64,000 nucleotides of DNA. It comes from Clostridium ganghwense (GTDB lineage: Bacteria > Bacillota > Clostridia > Clostridiales > Clostridiaceae). The notes below the pieces were generated by a model. The model was not told where the DNA came from and ran no database searches. It was given only the letters and a program-made list of their open reading frames with translations. Position numbers and translations under genes: made by a program. The DNA lies in assembly GCF_026735165.1 (NCBI RefSeq), contig NZ_JAPQES010000008.1, forward strand, positions 1 through 64,000. The letters are read 5' to 3'. Shown piece by piece: positions 16,675-25,448 of this stretch (position 1 is its first letter; every line of letters starts with the position of its first letter).

Positions 16675-17283
16675 ATGAAAGTAAAATTTTTAAAGAAAGA
16701 AATTATTTTTGTTATTTTATCCTTATTATTTTCAAATATATTAGTTGGTTGCTCTATTAATACACCTCCAACTGATTCTGATAATAAAAAAAACTCTTCA
16801 ATATTACAGGATGAAGAAAAAAAAATATCAAAAGATTCTTCTAAAGAAGTAAATCCAACTGAAAAATTAGGGGAAGATGAAAATTATAAAAATAATCTCT
16901 CTCCAGAAACAGCTAAAGTAAGCGGTAAAGTCAAATTATATGAAGGCACCTATTTTGATGACAGCTGTTTTGGAGATAATATCTTGAAAACCTTTTATGA
17001 AGTTGTCATTTCCAATGTGACGGATACTTCTTTTGATTTTACTGTCTATCAATCAGATGCGGAAACAGGAGACAAAGAAGGTATTTTCCTTACGAATACA
17101 GCAGTTTTTACAGTATATGGAACAGAAGCTTCTTTTTATGGAAATAATTATACCCTTCATTTTACATTTCCAGATTATCATGGTGCATATCCTGTTGCAA
17201 CAGACATGGAGATATATGGATTTGAGCCATTGGAAGGTAAAACTTACGTTAATAATGGAATACCAGGGCATGAATTTGGTTAA
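16675..17283 (+). CDS. Secreted lipoprotein, unknown function
   Basis: 202 residues starting at ATG 16675. A signal peptide with lipobox ILVGCS predicts lipidation at Cys about 28, so the protein is anchored outside the membrane. Residues 30-75 are a Lys/Ser/Asp/Asn-rich linker. The C-terminal ~125 residues (VSGKVKLYEGTYFDDSCFG, VTDTSFDFTVYQSD, IYGFEPLEGKTYVNNG) form a beta-rich domain I do not recognise. A TTG nine bases upstream is less likely because AAAGAAAGGA would be too close. Monocistronic, followed by a hairpin at 17325. Confidence 0.75.
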   Translation: MKVKFLKKEIIFVILSLLFSNILVGCSINTPPTDSDNKKNSSILQDEEKKISKDSSKEVNPTEKLGEDENYKNNLSPETAKVSGKVKLYEGTYFDDSCFGDNILKTFYEVVISNVTDTSFDFTVYQSDAETGDKEGIFLTNTAVFTVYGTEASFYGNNYTLHFTFPDYHGAYPVATDMEIYGFEPLEGKTYVNNGIPGHEFG

Positions 17284-17324
17284 AATAATATGAAGCGTCT
17301 ATAAATTAAATAGTGGTTAATATT

Positions 17325-17364
17325 AAGGCTTTCTATGGTAGTTCAATAAATCATAGAAAGCCTT
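17325..17364. terminator. Long hairpin after the lipoprotein gene
   Basis: Perfect 13-bp arms AAGGCTTTCTATG / CATAGAAAGCCTT with a 14-base loop. The flanking T/A tracts are short on either strand, so termination is probable rather than certain. Confidence 0.6.
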
Positions 17365-17463
17365 AATTTATAGTAGCAAGAAGTAAACATCAAATAAAAC
17401 CATGCATAGAAACCGCTGCGTAAATGATTCATAGCAGAGAATAGTGCAATAAATGAATGTAAA

Positions 17464-17566
17464 CTTTTGAATAAAACATTACATTCGTAAAAACATATAT
17501 AACCGTTGATATTAAAGGGATGACACTGATTTAGTGTTAAGCTCTTTTTATATTACTGCTTTTGAA
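17464..17566. mobile_element. Short insertion flanked by 8-bp direct repeats
   Basis: CTTTTGAA at 17464-17471 and again at 17559-17566 bracket 87 bases of unique sequence. At 45873-45880 the same flanks occur uninterrupted (AATGTAAA, CTTTTGAA, TGTATAGTTTTA), giving what looks like the empty site. No terminal inverted repeats are obvious, so the element type is unknown. The rest of the 17365-17842 gap has no gene. Confidence 0.5.
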
Positions 17567-17842
17567 TGTATAGTTTTAATTTATATTTTTATAAAAGAGT
17601 ATAGTGAGAGAATTTGCAGAGCTCAAGCTACTGAAAAAGTTTGTTACTATACCTTCTTATAAGTTCATCTCTTAAATTTTTTTATTTTACCTTCTCTTCT
17701 CCTAGAAAATTTTAGAAACTCCTGTAACATAAATTACAAGAACTTCTAAGAAGAGATTTTTACGTATATATTGATTTTATAACATATGATGAGGGGATAG
17801 ATATAAATGTATGACTACTCTTGAAGTTACGCCTAATAACTA

Positions 17843-18397
17843 TTATTTGGTCCATTCATATTTTAGCATTGAATAAATAAGTTGGTCATACTTATTTTCA
17901 TTAATCCAATAATGTTCTCGTAGTCTTCCGTCCAGTTTGAAACCAAATTTCTCTAAAAGTTTTATTGAAGGAAGATTATTTGAAGATGTGGTTGCGTATA
18001 CTTTATTTAAATTTAGTTCATTATCATTGAAGGCGGTTTGAATAAATCTGGCTAACATAATACTGCCTAAACCTTGTAATCTATTATTGTTTGGTAAATA
18101 ATATCCAAATTCAGCACTATGATTTCTTGGATTTAAATCAAATAATGTTATTTTGCCTAAAGGAATATTACAATTCCCTTTTTTTACTAATACGTAGATT
18201 TTTTCTTTTCTTTCAGAGAGTGACTTTAATGTTTTAAAAGCATACTCTTCAAATGATTGACTTAATTTTAAAGGACGACAAGTATAGTGTTCAAAGTGTT
18301 TTTCTTTAACATTCCAATTATATAATGTTTGAATATGTTGTTTTGTTAATAAGCGCAATTGATATTTTTCATCCAATTGTTTAATTTTATTATTCAT
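17843..18397 (-). CDS. GNAT N-acetyltransferase (RimJ/RimL type)
   Basis: 184 residues on the minus strand. Typical features are the N-terminal YQLRLLTKQHIQTLYNWN, the acetyl-CoA loop region NRLQGLGSIMLARF (about residues 108-121) and NLPSIKLLEKFGFKLDGRL near the C-terminus. GGAGGAGTATT precedes its ATG. It is the only minus-strand gene in this stretch and is not obviously co-transcribed with anything. Substrate unknown; tRNA-/ribosome-related or antibiotic acetylation are both possible. Confidence 0.85.
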   Translation of the reverse strand: MNNKIKQLDEKYQLRLLTKQHIQTLYNWNVKEKHFEHYTCRPLKLSQSFEEYAFKTLKSLSERKEKIYVLVKKGNCNIPLGKITLFDLNPRNHSAEFGYYLPNNNRLQGLGSIMLARFIQTAFNDNELNLNKVYATTSSNNLPSIKLLEKFGFKLDGRLREHYWINENKYDQLIYSMLKYEWTK

Positions 18398-18442
18398 AAT
18401 ACTCCTCCATAAAATTTCGTGGTTTTATTTGTAAGTTATTAG

Positions 18443-18643
18443 AAATATTATATCATTAATAGTATTAAGAATTATGCTTTGCATGTTAGTGAATTTTTAA
18501 AATGGTTCAATGAGAGTTTTGATATGAAATTCAAGCAGCTGCATAGAAAGAATGTATTAGAGTTTAAGACTTACCTTAAAAATATAAAAGGGAACTGCGC
18601 TAAAACAGTAAATGTAAAACTATCAAGTTTAATTAACTTTTAG
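18443..18643 (+). pseudogene. Tyrosine recombinase (integrase) core-binding domain remnant
   Basis: A 66-codon open frame without a start codon reads SIKNYALHVSEFLKWFNE, KQLHRKNVLEFKTYLKNI and KTVNVKLSSLINF before TAG. This is the SAM-like N-terminal core-binding domain pattern of phage-type integrases. The catalytic R-H-R-Y domain is absent and the sequence downstream has no continuation. It is a fossil of a mobile element between the accessory genes and the Bce module. Confidence 0.75.
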
Positions 18644-18723
18644 AAAGAAAAAAATCATTACTAGGGGATATTGATAAGTAGAAAAGAGAATAATAGCAAA
18701 TTATTCTTAATAATACAAACAAC

Positions 18724-18766
18724 TTACATGAATGTAATGAAAAAAACATAAAAATATTGGTATAAT
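18724..18766 (+). promoter_or_regulatory. BceR-type box and -10 upstream of bceRS
   Basis: TTACATGAATGTAA at 18724-18737 fits TNACA-N4-TGTAA, the inverted repeat described for BceR-like regulators. It occupies the -35 position relative to the extended -10 TGGTATAAT (18758-18766). The same box and spacing recur before uppP (20521), suggesting autoregulation. Confidence 0.7.
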
Positions 18767-18801
18767 TAATATGATTTTATAATTAATAAGGAGAAAATAA
18801 T

Positions 18802-19494
18802 ATGGAGTATAAAATATATATTGTAGAAGATGATTTATCAATAAGTATGTTATTAAAAGATTATATTAATAAATATGGATTTGATGTAAAAGTAACAGAA
18901 AATTTTGAGGATATAATGAGGGAGTTTAATGAATTTAATCCTCAAGTAGTGTTACTAGATGTTAACTTACCAAAATATGACGGATTTTATTGGTGTAGAA
19001 AGATAAGACAGCAATCAAAAATTCCTATAATTTTTATATCAGCTAGAGATAGTGGAATGGATCAGGTAATGGCACTTGAAAATGGAGCAGATGATTATAT
19101 AATTAAACCTTTTTATTATGATGTTATTATGGCAAAAATAAAAAGTCATATAAGAAGAGCATTTGGAGATTATGCACCAAAGGCTGATGAAAAAATAGTT
19201 GAACTTCAAGGATTAAAGTTTTATCCAGAGAGAGCTGAAATAGAATTTAGAGATGAAAGGTTAATTATAACTAAGAAGGAAGGAATATTATTAGAATATC
19301 TTATGGAGAAATACCCTAAGGTTGTAAATCGAGATTTTCTTTTAGAAAAGATATGGGATGATATTGAGTTTGTAGAAGAAAATACATTGAATGTTAATGT
19401 AAGTAGAATAAGGAAAAGACTTCAGCAGTTAGGAATAGATAATGGAATAGAAACCGTACGAGGGGTAGGATATAGGTTAAATAAAACTTGGTAG
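18802..19494 (+). CDS. BceR-like OmpR-family response regulator
   Basis: 230 residues. Receiver domain with acidic pocket (IVEDD near residue 7), phosphoacceptor Asp in VVLLDVNLPKYDG (about residue 53), FISARDS and the Lys in DDYIIKPF. The C-terminal winged helix (about 130-230) ends ETVRGVGYRLN, typical of OmpR-type DNA-binding domains. It is followed by a short membrane kinase and, after uppP, by a BceAB transporter, so it should activate bacitracin-type resistance genes. AAGGAGAAAATAAT precedes ATG. Confidence 0.9.
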   Translation: MEYKIYIVEDDLSISMLLKDYINKYGFDVKVTENFEDIMREFNEFNPQVVLLDVNLPKYDGFYWCRKIRQQSKIPIIFISARDSGMDQVMALENGADDYIIKPFYYDVIMAKIKSHIRRAFGDYAPKADEKIVELQGLKFYPERAEIEFRDERLIITKKEGILLEYLMEKYPKVVNRDFLLEKIWDDIEFVEENTLNVNVSRIRKRLQQLGIDNGIETVRGVGYRLNKTW

Positions 19495-19506
19495 GGAGAA
19501 GAAAAA

Positions 19507-20487
19507 ATGAAGTTATTTATAAAAGATAATAGAGGATATATGATTATATACTTTATAAGTGTTCTTCTTACGTTAGGATATTTAGCTCTTTTAGGAACTA
19601 TGAAAATTAGTGAATGTATATATATAGTATTATTTAATATCTTTATTTTAGGTTGTTTTTTATTTTTTAGATATTATAAAAATAAAGAGGTATATAGGCT
19701 TTTAGAAAATGGGTTAAACAATTTAGAAGAATCCTTTATAGAATTAGGGAATTCAGTTTTAGGAGAAAATATCTCTAATGTTTTAAAGAAAGAGCATAAC
19801 TTGTATGAAGCTGAAATTTTAAAAAGTAACAATACTTATAATGAACACATAACTTTTATAAATCAGTGGGTTCATCAAATGAAAACACCTTTATCAGTAA
19901 TACAGTTGCAGATTCAGGAATATGAAGGAGAAGAGTCTTTTGAGAGCATGAAAGGAGAAATAAGTAAATTAAATAAGGGATTAAATATGGCAATGTATTT
20001 TGCTAGGCTTGATTCATTTCAAAAAGACTTTATAGTAGAAAAAGTTCCATTATATAAGTTAGTTATGAGTAAAGTTAATGAAGAAAAGCAGATGTTTATT
20101 AAAAATAGAATAATGCCAAAAGTTGAAATAGATGCTTCAATAGAAGTATATAGTGATGCTAAATGGATGAAATTTATATTAGAACAGCTTATTGTTAATG
20201 GAGTAAAATACTCTAAAGATAAGGGAAAAGAATTGATTATAAGAGCTTATGAGGAAGAAAATACTGTTAAGCTAAGTATAATTGATAAAGGGTTAGGAAT
20301 ACCAAAAAAAGATATTAAAAGAGTTTTTGACCCATTTTTTACAGGAGAGAATGGACGTAAGTTTGGTGAATCCACTGGAATGGGATTATATATGGTTAAA
20401 AAAATTTGCGATAATTTAGATCATAAGGTATTTATCGATTCGAAAGTTGGAGATGGAACAACTATTTCAATAGTGTTAAAAAAGTAG
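19507..20487 (+). CDS. BceS-like intramembrane-sensing histidine kinase
   Basis: 326 residues. Two N-terminal membrane helices (about 12-32 and 37-55) with almost no extracellular loop identify the intramembrane-sensing type, which takes its signal from the BceAB transporter. The H box is VHQMKTPLSVIQ (His about 126); the ATPase domain has EQLIVNGVKYS (N box), DKGLGIPKKD (G1) and STGMGLYMVK (G2). GGGAGAAG precedes ATG 12 bases after the regulator gene. Its stop overlaps the following terminator stem. Confidence 0.9.
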   Translation: MKLFIKDNRGYMIIYFISVLLTLGYLALLGTMKISECIYIVLFNIFILGCFLFFRYYKNKEVYRLLENGLNNLEESFIELGNSVLGENISNVLKKEHNLYEAEILKSNNTYNEHITFINQWVHQMKTPLSVIQLQIQEYEGEESFESMKGEISKLNKGLNMAMYFARLDSFQKDFIVEKVPLYKLVMSKVNEEKQMFIKNRIMPKVEIDASIEVYSDAKWMKFILEQLIVNGVKYSKDKGKELIIRAYEEENTVKLSIIDKGLGIPKKDIKRVFDPFFTGENGRKFGESTGMGLYMVKKICDNLDHKVFIDSKVGDGTTISIVLKK

Positions 20488-20510
20488 GATAGCATATCCT
20501 ATTTTTTTTA
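20486..20510 (+). terminator. Intrinsic terminator after the histidine kinase
   Basis: AGGATA-GCA-TATCCT followed by ATTTTTTTTA. Separates the regulator pair from uppP-ABC transporter, which has its own BceR-type box. Confidence 0.8.
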
Positions 20511-20520
20511 TGAAGAAGTG

Positions 20521-20564
20521 TGACATATATGTAATACTTCTGTAAGGTTTGAAGATAGTATATT
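20521..20564 (+). promoter_or_regulatory. BceR-type box and promoter upstream of uppP-bceAB
   Basis: TGACATATATGTAA at 20521-20534 matches TNACA-N4-TGTAA exactly. A possible -10 TATATT lies at 20559-20564, 38 bases from the box start versus 37 at the bceRS promoter, so the geometry is conserved. Confidence 0.68.
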
Positions 20565-20620
20565 GATATAGAATCCATTAAACTAAATACATAAGTATTA
20601 GTTTTGAAGGAGAGATGAGT

Positions 20621-21478
20621 ATGGTCATGAATATAATATTTATATTAAAAGCTATTATAATAGCAGTTGTAGAGGGACTTACAGAATTTATTCCTGTATC
20701 TTCTACAGGGCATATGATATTAGTTGGAAGTGCAATTAAATTTAATGGTGAATTTGCTAAGATGTTTGAGGTTGTAATTCAACTTGGAGCAATATTAGCA
20801 GTAGTAGTTCTTTATTAGAAAAAGATTAAAGAGAGTATAATCGAATTCTTTAAATTTATATTTACTAGAGGTAAAGAAGGTAAGAATGGATTTAAATTTG
20901 GAGTTAACGTTATAACAGCATCCATTCCTATTGGAGTTATAGGCGTACTATTTTATCATAGAATAAAAGCATTATTTAGACCAGAGGCAGTAATTGTAGG
21001 ATTTATAGTAGGTGGTATTTTATTATGGATAATAGAAAATGTGTTTAGAAAGAAAGAACATGCTGTAAAGGATATAGATAGTATAACGTTTCTTCAAGCT
21101 TTAAAGGTAGGATTATTACAGATTCTAGCTGTATGGCCTGGGATGTCAAGAAGTGCATCTACTATAATGGGGGGGTGGATTGCAGGTATATCAACACCAA
21201 TAGCAGCAGAATTTTCATTCTTTTTAGCTATTCCAGCAATGATAGGATCAACAGGAAAGGATTTGTTTGAATTTGATTATTCTATAATGACACCAACCTT
21301 ATGGATTGCATTAATATTAGGTTTTATTGTTGCATTCATAGTGTCAATAATAGTTATGGATAAGTTTGTTAGCTATTTAAAAAAGAAGCCTATGAAGATA
21401 TTTGCAGTATATAGAATTTTAGCAGGTGCTTTACTTGGTGCGTTAGTATTTACTAAGGTTATAGAGTTAACTGTATAG
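20621..21478 (+). pseudogene. uppP: Undecaprenyl-diphosphatase UppP interrupted by an in-frame amber codon
   Basis: UppP (BacA) recycles undecaprenyl pyrophosphate, the bacitracin target. The frame from 20621 carries [17 protein letters not shown] and, after the break, GMSRSASTIMGGW, both active-site motifs. TAG at 20816-20818 interrupts it after ILAVVVLY, where family members have Trp (TGG to TAG is one change). The frame then stays open for 220 codons with no frameshift. So it is a recent nonsense allele, a suppressed codon, or a sequencing error. ATG 20621 is chosen over 20615 because AAGGAG needs that spacing. It lies between the kinase and the BceAB genes under a BceR-type box. Confidence 0.88.
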
Positions 21479-21492
21479 AGGGGAAGATTAAA

Positions 21493-22239
21493 ATGGAGAT
21501 TTTAAAGGTTAGAAATTTGAAAAAGGTATATGGTAAGAAGATTATATTTAGTGCTTTAGATAATATAAGCTTTAACATAGAAGATGGTGAGTTCGTAGGA
21601 ATTATGGGACCTTCAGGAAGTGGGAAGACTACACTTTTAAATATGATTTCTACAGTAGATAAACCAACTTCAGGAGAAATAATCATAAAGGATAAGAATC
21701 CGCTAATTCTTAAGGGAGAAGAACTAGCTTTATTTAGAAGAAGAGAATTAGGCTTTGTATTTCAAGATTTTAACCTATTAGATACATTAACCATTGGAGA
21801 AAATATAGTATTACCATTAACTTTGGATGGTGTATCAATTAAAGAACAGGAGAAAAAATTAGAAAGAGTAGCAAAAATTCTTGGAATAGAGAGCTTATTA
21901 GAGAATCGAACTTTTGAGGTATCAGGAGGTCAAGCACAAAGGGCAGCTATAGCAAGAGCATTAATACATAATCCTTCCATGCTTTTAGCTGATGAACCTA
22001 CTGGTAATCTAGATTCAAAAGCATCAAAAACAGTGATGGAGTTATTTGAGAAGATAAATAAAGAGGAGAAGGTAACTACTATGATGGTTACACATGACCC
22101 TTTAGCTGCTAGCTATTCTAATAGAATACTTTTTATAAAGGATGGTTCTATATACAATGAAATCTATAAAGGGGATAGTAGACAACAGTTCTACCAAGAA
22201 ATAATAGATGTACTTGCATTATTAGGAGGCGGAAACTAA
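21493..22239 (+). CDS. BceA-like ABC transporter ATPase
   Basis: 248 residues. Walker A GPSGSGKTTLLN (about residue 39), Q loop GFVFQDFNLLD, signature VSGGQAQRAAIARAL (about residue 145), Walker B MLLADEPTGNLDS and switch His MVTHDP. The MacB/LolD-like sequence with PLTLDGVS is typical of peptide-antibiotic resistance (BceA) ATPases. It overlaps the permease gene by one base, starts 14 bases after uppP, and pairs with it in antibiotic removal from lipid II-cycle intermediates. Confidence 0.92.
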   Translation: MEILKVRNLKKVYGKKIIFSALDNISFNIEDGEFVGIMGPSGSGKTTLLNMISTVDKPTSGEIIIKDKNPLILKGEELALFRRRELGFVFQDFNLLDTLTIGENIVLPLTLDGVSIKEQEKKLERVAKILGIESLLENRTFEVSGGQAQRAAIARALIHNPSMLLADEPTGNLDSKASKTVMELFEKINKEEKVTTMMVTHDPLAASYSNRILFIKDGSIYNEIYKGDSRQQFYQEIIDVLALLGGGN

Positions 22240-24101
22240 TGGATTTCAGAGAATTTGCTACTAGAAATGTAATAAGAAATATTAGGGCTTATTTTGCATA
22301 TTTCTTGAGTAGTACTATATCCGCAGCATTATTATTTTCTTTTACCATGCTGATATTACATCCCAACTTAAATATTGCTGTATTTCCAGAGTATTTACAA
22401 GAGGGAATAAGGTTAACAATAGTGATTGCATATTTATTTTTATGTTTCTTTGTATTTTATTCTGTAAGTGTATTTTTAAAGAGTAGATTTAAAGAATTTG
22501 GTATATTGTATATTTTGGGAGCTTCAGACAAACAAATTAAAAGGATGATTGGAATTGAAAATATATTAATTAGTTCTGTTTCGGGGGTATCAGGAGTTAT
22601 ATTAGGATTAGTTTTTTCTAAAATATTTTTAGTTGCTAGTGGAAAGCTATTAGGCTATAATGCTTTGCTATTCTATTTTCCACTTAAAGCCATGATAATA
22701 ACTTTAGTATCTTTTGTTCTAATGGGAATTTTAATTTCAATTTTTGTTACATCTATTATAAAAGAAGATGAGGTTTTAACTTTGCTTAAAGGAACACAAA
22801 AGCCAAAGAGTGAGCCAAAAACTTCAACTATTCTTTCACTATTATGTGCAGGATTATTGATTGGAGGATATTATTTTTCTATCACATCAACTATGAATAA
22901 TATAGCCTATAGAATTATACCTGTAACAGCAGTAGTTATAATTGCAACATATTTACTATTCTCGCAATTAAGTGTTTTTATAATAAAGCTTTTAAAAAAG
23001 AATAGAGAATTTTATATGAATAAAATAACTGTATTATGGGTTTCAAACCTTTTATATAGGATAAAGGATAATACAAGAATGTTCTTTTTAATTACAATAA
23101 CTTCAGCAGTAGCATTTACATCCATTGGAGGAGTATCTGCTTTTTGGATAAACAAGGAGGTAGAGGTTACTAAAAACTTTCCTCAAGCATTTTTTCATGC
23201 ATCAAATAAAAAGGATTATGAAAGATTAGGTTTTATAGAAGATTCTTTAAAGAAAGAAAAATATAATTACACTAAAGTTGAAGGGGAGATCAAGACCATA
23301 TCACATAGGAGAAATACTATAGCATTAAATATAATTGATGAAAGTACCTATCATAGGTTAGCTAGATCATTTGGAGAGAAAGCAATAGACTTCAATAGTA
23401 ATGAGGCAATAGCGGGAAAACCCTTAATTAGTGACAAGAAAGATAATATTTTATTAAATAATATTAATATAAAAGTTGTTTCAAGGTTAGATGAAAGAAT
23501 AATTCCTGCATTATATGATGAGTTATATATTTTGAAGGATGACGAATATAAGAAAATCAAAGGTTCAACTGTTTCATTTTGTGCATTTAATGTAATCAAT
23601 TATAAGGATACTTTGGACATTTGTAAAAGTTATAATGAAAAATTTAAGCAAGATAAGTATAGTGAAGATTATGTTATTTTAATGAAAGCTGATATATTAG
23701 AATCACATAAAATTGGATATGGAGTGGTTATGTTCTTAACTATATTTATAGGAATAATTTTCTTTGTAACTACAGGAAGTTTCTTATATAACAAATACTA
23801 TATGGATGTTGCAGAAGATAAGGTGAAGTATGGACAGTTGAATAAAATAGGATTGACTTTTAAAGAAATAAAAAAGGTGTCTACTATTGAGATAGGAGTG
23901 TTATTTTTATTACCTTATATTGTGGCAGTAATACATTCCTTTTTTGCACTAAAAGCATTAAAAAATGCTTTTGGAATGGAGGTAAGTACGGCAGCATTTC
24001 TTGTAATGGGTAGTTTCTTGATTATACAAATAATATATTTTTTGATTATAAAGGGCAACTATTTATTAGAGATAAAAAGAAGTCTATCAAACAGAATATA
24101 A
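22239..24101 (+). CDS. BceB-like ABC transporter permease
   Basis: 620 residues with about ten membrane helices in the BceB arrangement: four N-terminal helices, a pair of FtsX-type units, a large extracytoplasmic domain (about residues 305-485) between helices 7 and 8, and a last three-helix FtsX unit (about 495-605). The length is normal for BceB. The extracellular domain is where BceB proteins sense and bind bacitracin-like peptides and signal to the two-helix kinase. Last gene of the resistance module. Confidence 0.9.
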   Translation: MDFREFATRNVIRNIRAYFAYFLSSTISAALLFSFTMLILHPNLNIAVFPEYLQEGIRLTIVIAYLFLCFFVFYSVSVFLKSRFKEFGILYILGASDKQIKRMIGIENILISSVSGVSGVILGLVFSKIFLVASGKLLGYNALLFYFPLKAMIITLVSFVLMGILISIFVTSIIKEDEVLTLLKGTQKPKSEPKTSTILSLLCAGLLIGGYYFSITSTMNNIAYRIIPVTAVVIIATYLLFSQLSVFIIKLLKKNREFYMNKITVLWVSNLLYRIKDNTRMFFLITITSAVAFTSIGGVSAFWINKEVEVTKNFPQAFFHASNKKDYERLGFIEDSLKKEKYNYTKVEGEIKTISHRRNTIALNIIDESTYHRLARSFGEKAIDFNSNEAIAGKPLISDKKDNILLNNINIKVVSRLDERIIPALYDELYILKDDEYKKIKGSTVSFCAFNVINYKDTLDICKSYNEKFKQDKYSEDYVILMKADILESHKIGYGVVMFLTIFIGIIFFVTTGSFLYNKYYMDVAEDKVKYGQLNKIGLTFKEIKKVSTIEIGVLFLLPYIVAVIHSFFALKALKNAFGMEVSTAAFLVMGSFLIIQIIYFLIIKGNYLLEIKRSLSNRI

Positions 24102-24198
24102 ATGATAAAGGGCTGTAAATATAGTGGTTATTAATGAATAATTAGGATAATCATGCTAGAATATAACCAAGATAAAAATTTAAGAGTGGTGAATACAA

Positions 24199-24609
24199 AT
24201 GAAGATAGCTAAAATCATGGAAACTACTATGGCTCAACCCTTAGCATATATTGAAAAACAACTAAAATCCAATTTTATAGGTCTTGGGTGGGAAATTGAG
24301 CATATAGAAGATTTGAGAACTGTAGAAGGGAACAGAGTTAAAATTTATTTTGGCGTTACCTCACCTTATGGGGGAGTAAACTTCGTATCATTTATAAATC
24401 ATGGTGGGGGATATGTTCCATATTATATTAAATTGACAGAGATTGATGATTATGAAACGAAAGTGATGGTTGCAATAACAGGTACAGAAAATGTAAATGG
24501 TGATTGTGGTGGTGGAAATAGCAATATTGCAAAGCAAGTGTTGGAAATGTGTGAAAAAGATTGCATGAATAAATCTTTTAAAGAAAAAGTAAGAAATTTT
24601 TTCAAATAA
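24199..24609 (+). CDS. Hypothetical protein, 136 residues
   Basis: A soluble, Gly-rich small protein. Segments GVTSPYGGVNFVSFINHGGG and VNGDCGGGNSNIAKQ stand out; no catalytic motif, signal peptide or membrane helix is visible. I do not recognise the family. GAGTGGTGAATACAA precedes ATG. It is co-oriented between the Bce module and the PadR gene, but a promoter lies between it and padR, so it is probably transcribed alone. Confidence 0.6.
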   Translation: MKIAKIMETTMAQPLAYIEKQLKSNFIGLGWEIEHIEDLRTVEGNRVKIYFGVTSPYGGVNFVSFINHGGGYVPYYIKLTEIDDYETKVMVAITGTENVNGDCGGGNSNIAKQVLEMCEKDCMNKSFKEKVRNFFK

Positions 24610-24663
24610 AACTATATAACGGTAAGGAGATTTTTGTATTTAACATTAAGTTATGAAATAATA

Positions 24664-24692
24664 TTGACATTATCCAATGTTGGATATATTAT
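24664..24692 (+). promoter_or_regulatory. padR promoter with operator palindrome in the spacer
   Basis: TTGACA (24664-24669) and TATTAT (24687-24692) are separated by 17 bases, 16 of which are the perfect inverted repeat TATCCAATGTTGGATA (24671-24686). The identical palindrome recurs at 25387. A regulator bound here would block RNA polymerase, implying autorepression by PadR. Confidence 0.8.
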
Positions 24693-24731
24693 GTTAATGT
24701 ACAATATTAGATAATATGGAGGTTTAAATAA

Positions 24732-25349
24732 ATGATTAAAGCATTCATTTTATATTATTTAAGTATAAAGCCTACTCATGGTTATGAGATTCAAAAGTTT
24801 ATTCAAGGAAACCATATGGATAGTTGGACTAAAATTCAGTCAGGGTCTATATATTATGCACTAGGTAAGCTTGAAAAACAAGGATTAATAGAGCTTTTGA
24901 AAAAAGAAGAAGTTAAAGCTAAAGGAAGAAAGGTTTATAAAATAACTGACAAAGGTAAACAAGAATTAGAGGAATGCTTAAAAGAAGAATTAGATAAGAA
25001 GATTTATGATATAGGATCAGATAAGTTTATTATACATCCTATATTGAATGGTATTGAAAAAAAAGAAATTATAGCACATGTAGAAAAACATATTAAGTTA
25101 CTTAAAGAAAAGAAAAAAGAAACTGAAAAGTGGCAAAATATAAAAGTAAATAAAGATACTTTAAAAGTAGAAGTTGTTTGTTTTGAAATGATGATATCAA
25201 GTTTAGACTATCAAATTAAATGGCATGAAGCTTTACTTGAAGAAATGGATTTTTGCATGGATTTAAGTAAACAAATATCAGATTTTATTAAAGCAGTAGA
25301 TTTTTCTAAAGTAGAGAATATAGGAGAAGTTATGGGTAAGCCTATCTAG
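24732..25349 (+). CDS. PadR family transcriptional regulator
   Basis: 205 residues. The N-terminal winged helix-turn-helix (about 1-80) carries the family signature KPTHGYEIQKFI and GSIYYALGKLEKQGLIEL; the C-terminal half (about 90-190) is a helical, Lys/Glu-rich dimerisation domain of the Vir-like PadR subfamily. GGAGG precedes ATG. It faces the flavoprotein gene at 25449 in the same direction, and identical palindromes precede both, so it probably represses itself and the flavoprotein in response to an unknown small molecule. Confidence 0.9.
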   Translation: MIKAFILYYLSIKPTHGYEIQKFIQGNHMDSWTKIQSGSIYYALGKLEKQGLIELLKKEEVKAKGRKVYKITDKGKQELEECLKEELDKKIYDIGSDKFIIHPILNGIEKKEIIAHVEKHIKLLKEKKKETEKWQNIKVNKDTLKVEVVCFEMMISSLDYQIKWHEALLEEMDFCMDLSKQISDFIKAVDFSKVENIGEVMGKPI

Positions 25350-25386
25350 TTTTTATAATCTAGGTAGGTTAATTTCAAAACTTTGA

Positions 25387-25402
25387 TATCCAATGTTGGA
25401 TA
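25387..25402 (+). promoter_or_regulatory. Second PadR operator palindrome
   Basis: TATCCAATGTTGGATA, identical to the palindrome in the padR promoter, 47 bases before the flavoprotein start. A TTGATA at 25383-25388 overlaps it but no good -10 is visible. Confidence 0.75.
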
Positions 25403-25448
25403 GGTGTGGATTAAAAATATATTTAAGAAAGTAAGGGGAGAATTATAA

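Noticed and set aside
17033-17293. An 86-codon frame overlapping the lipoprotein gene
   Set aside because: It lies out of frame within a gene that has a signal peptide and lipobox, and lacks a ribosome site.
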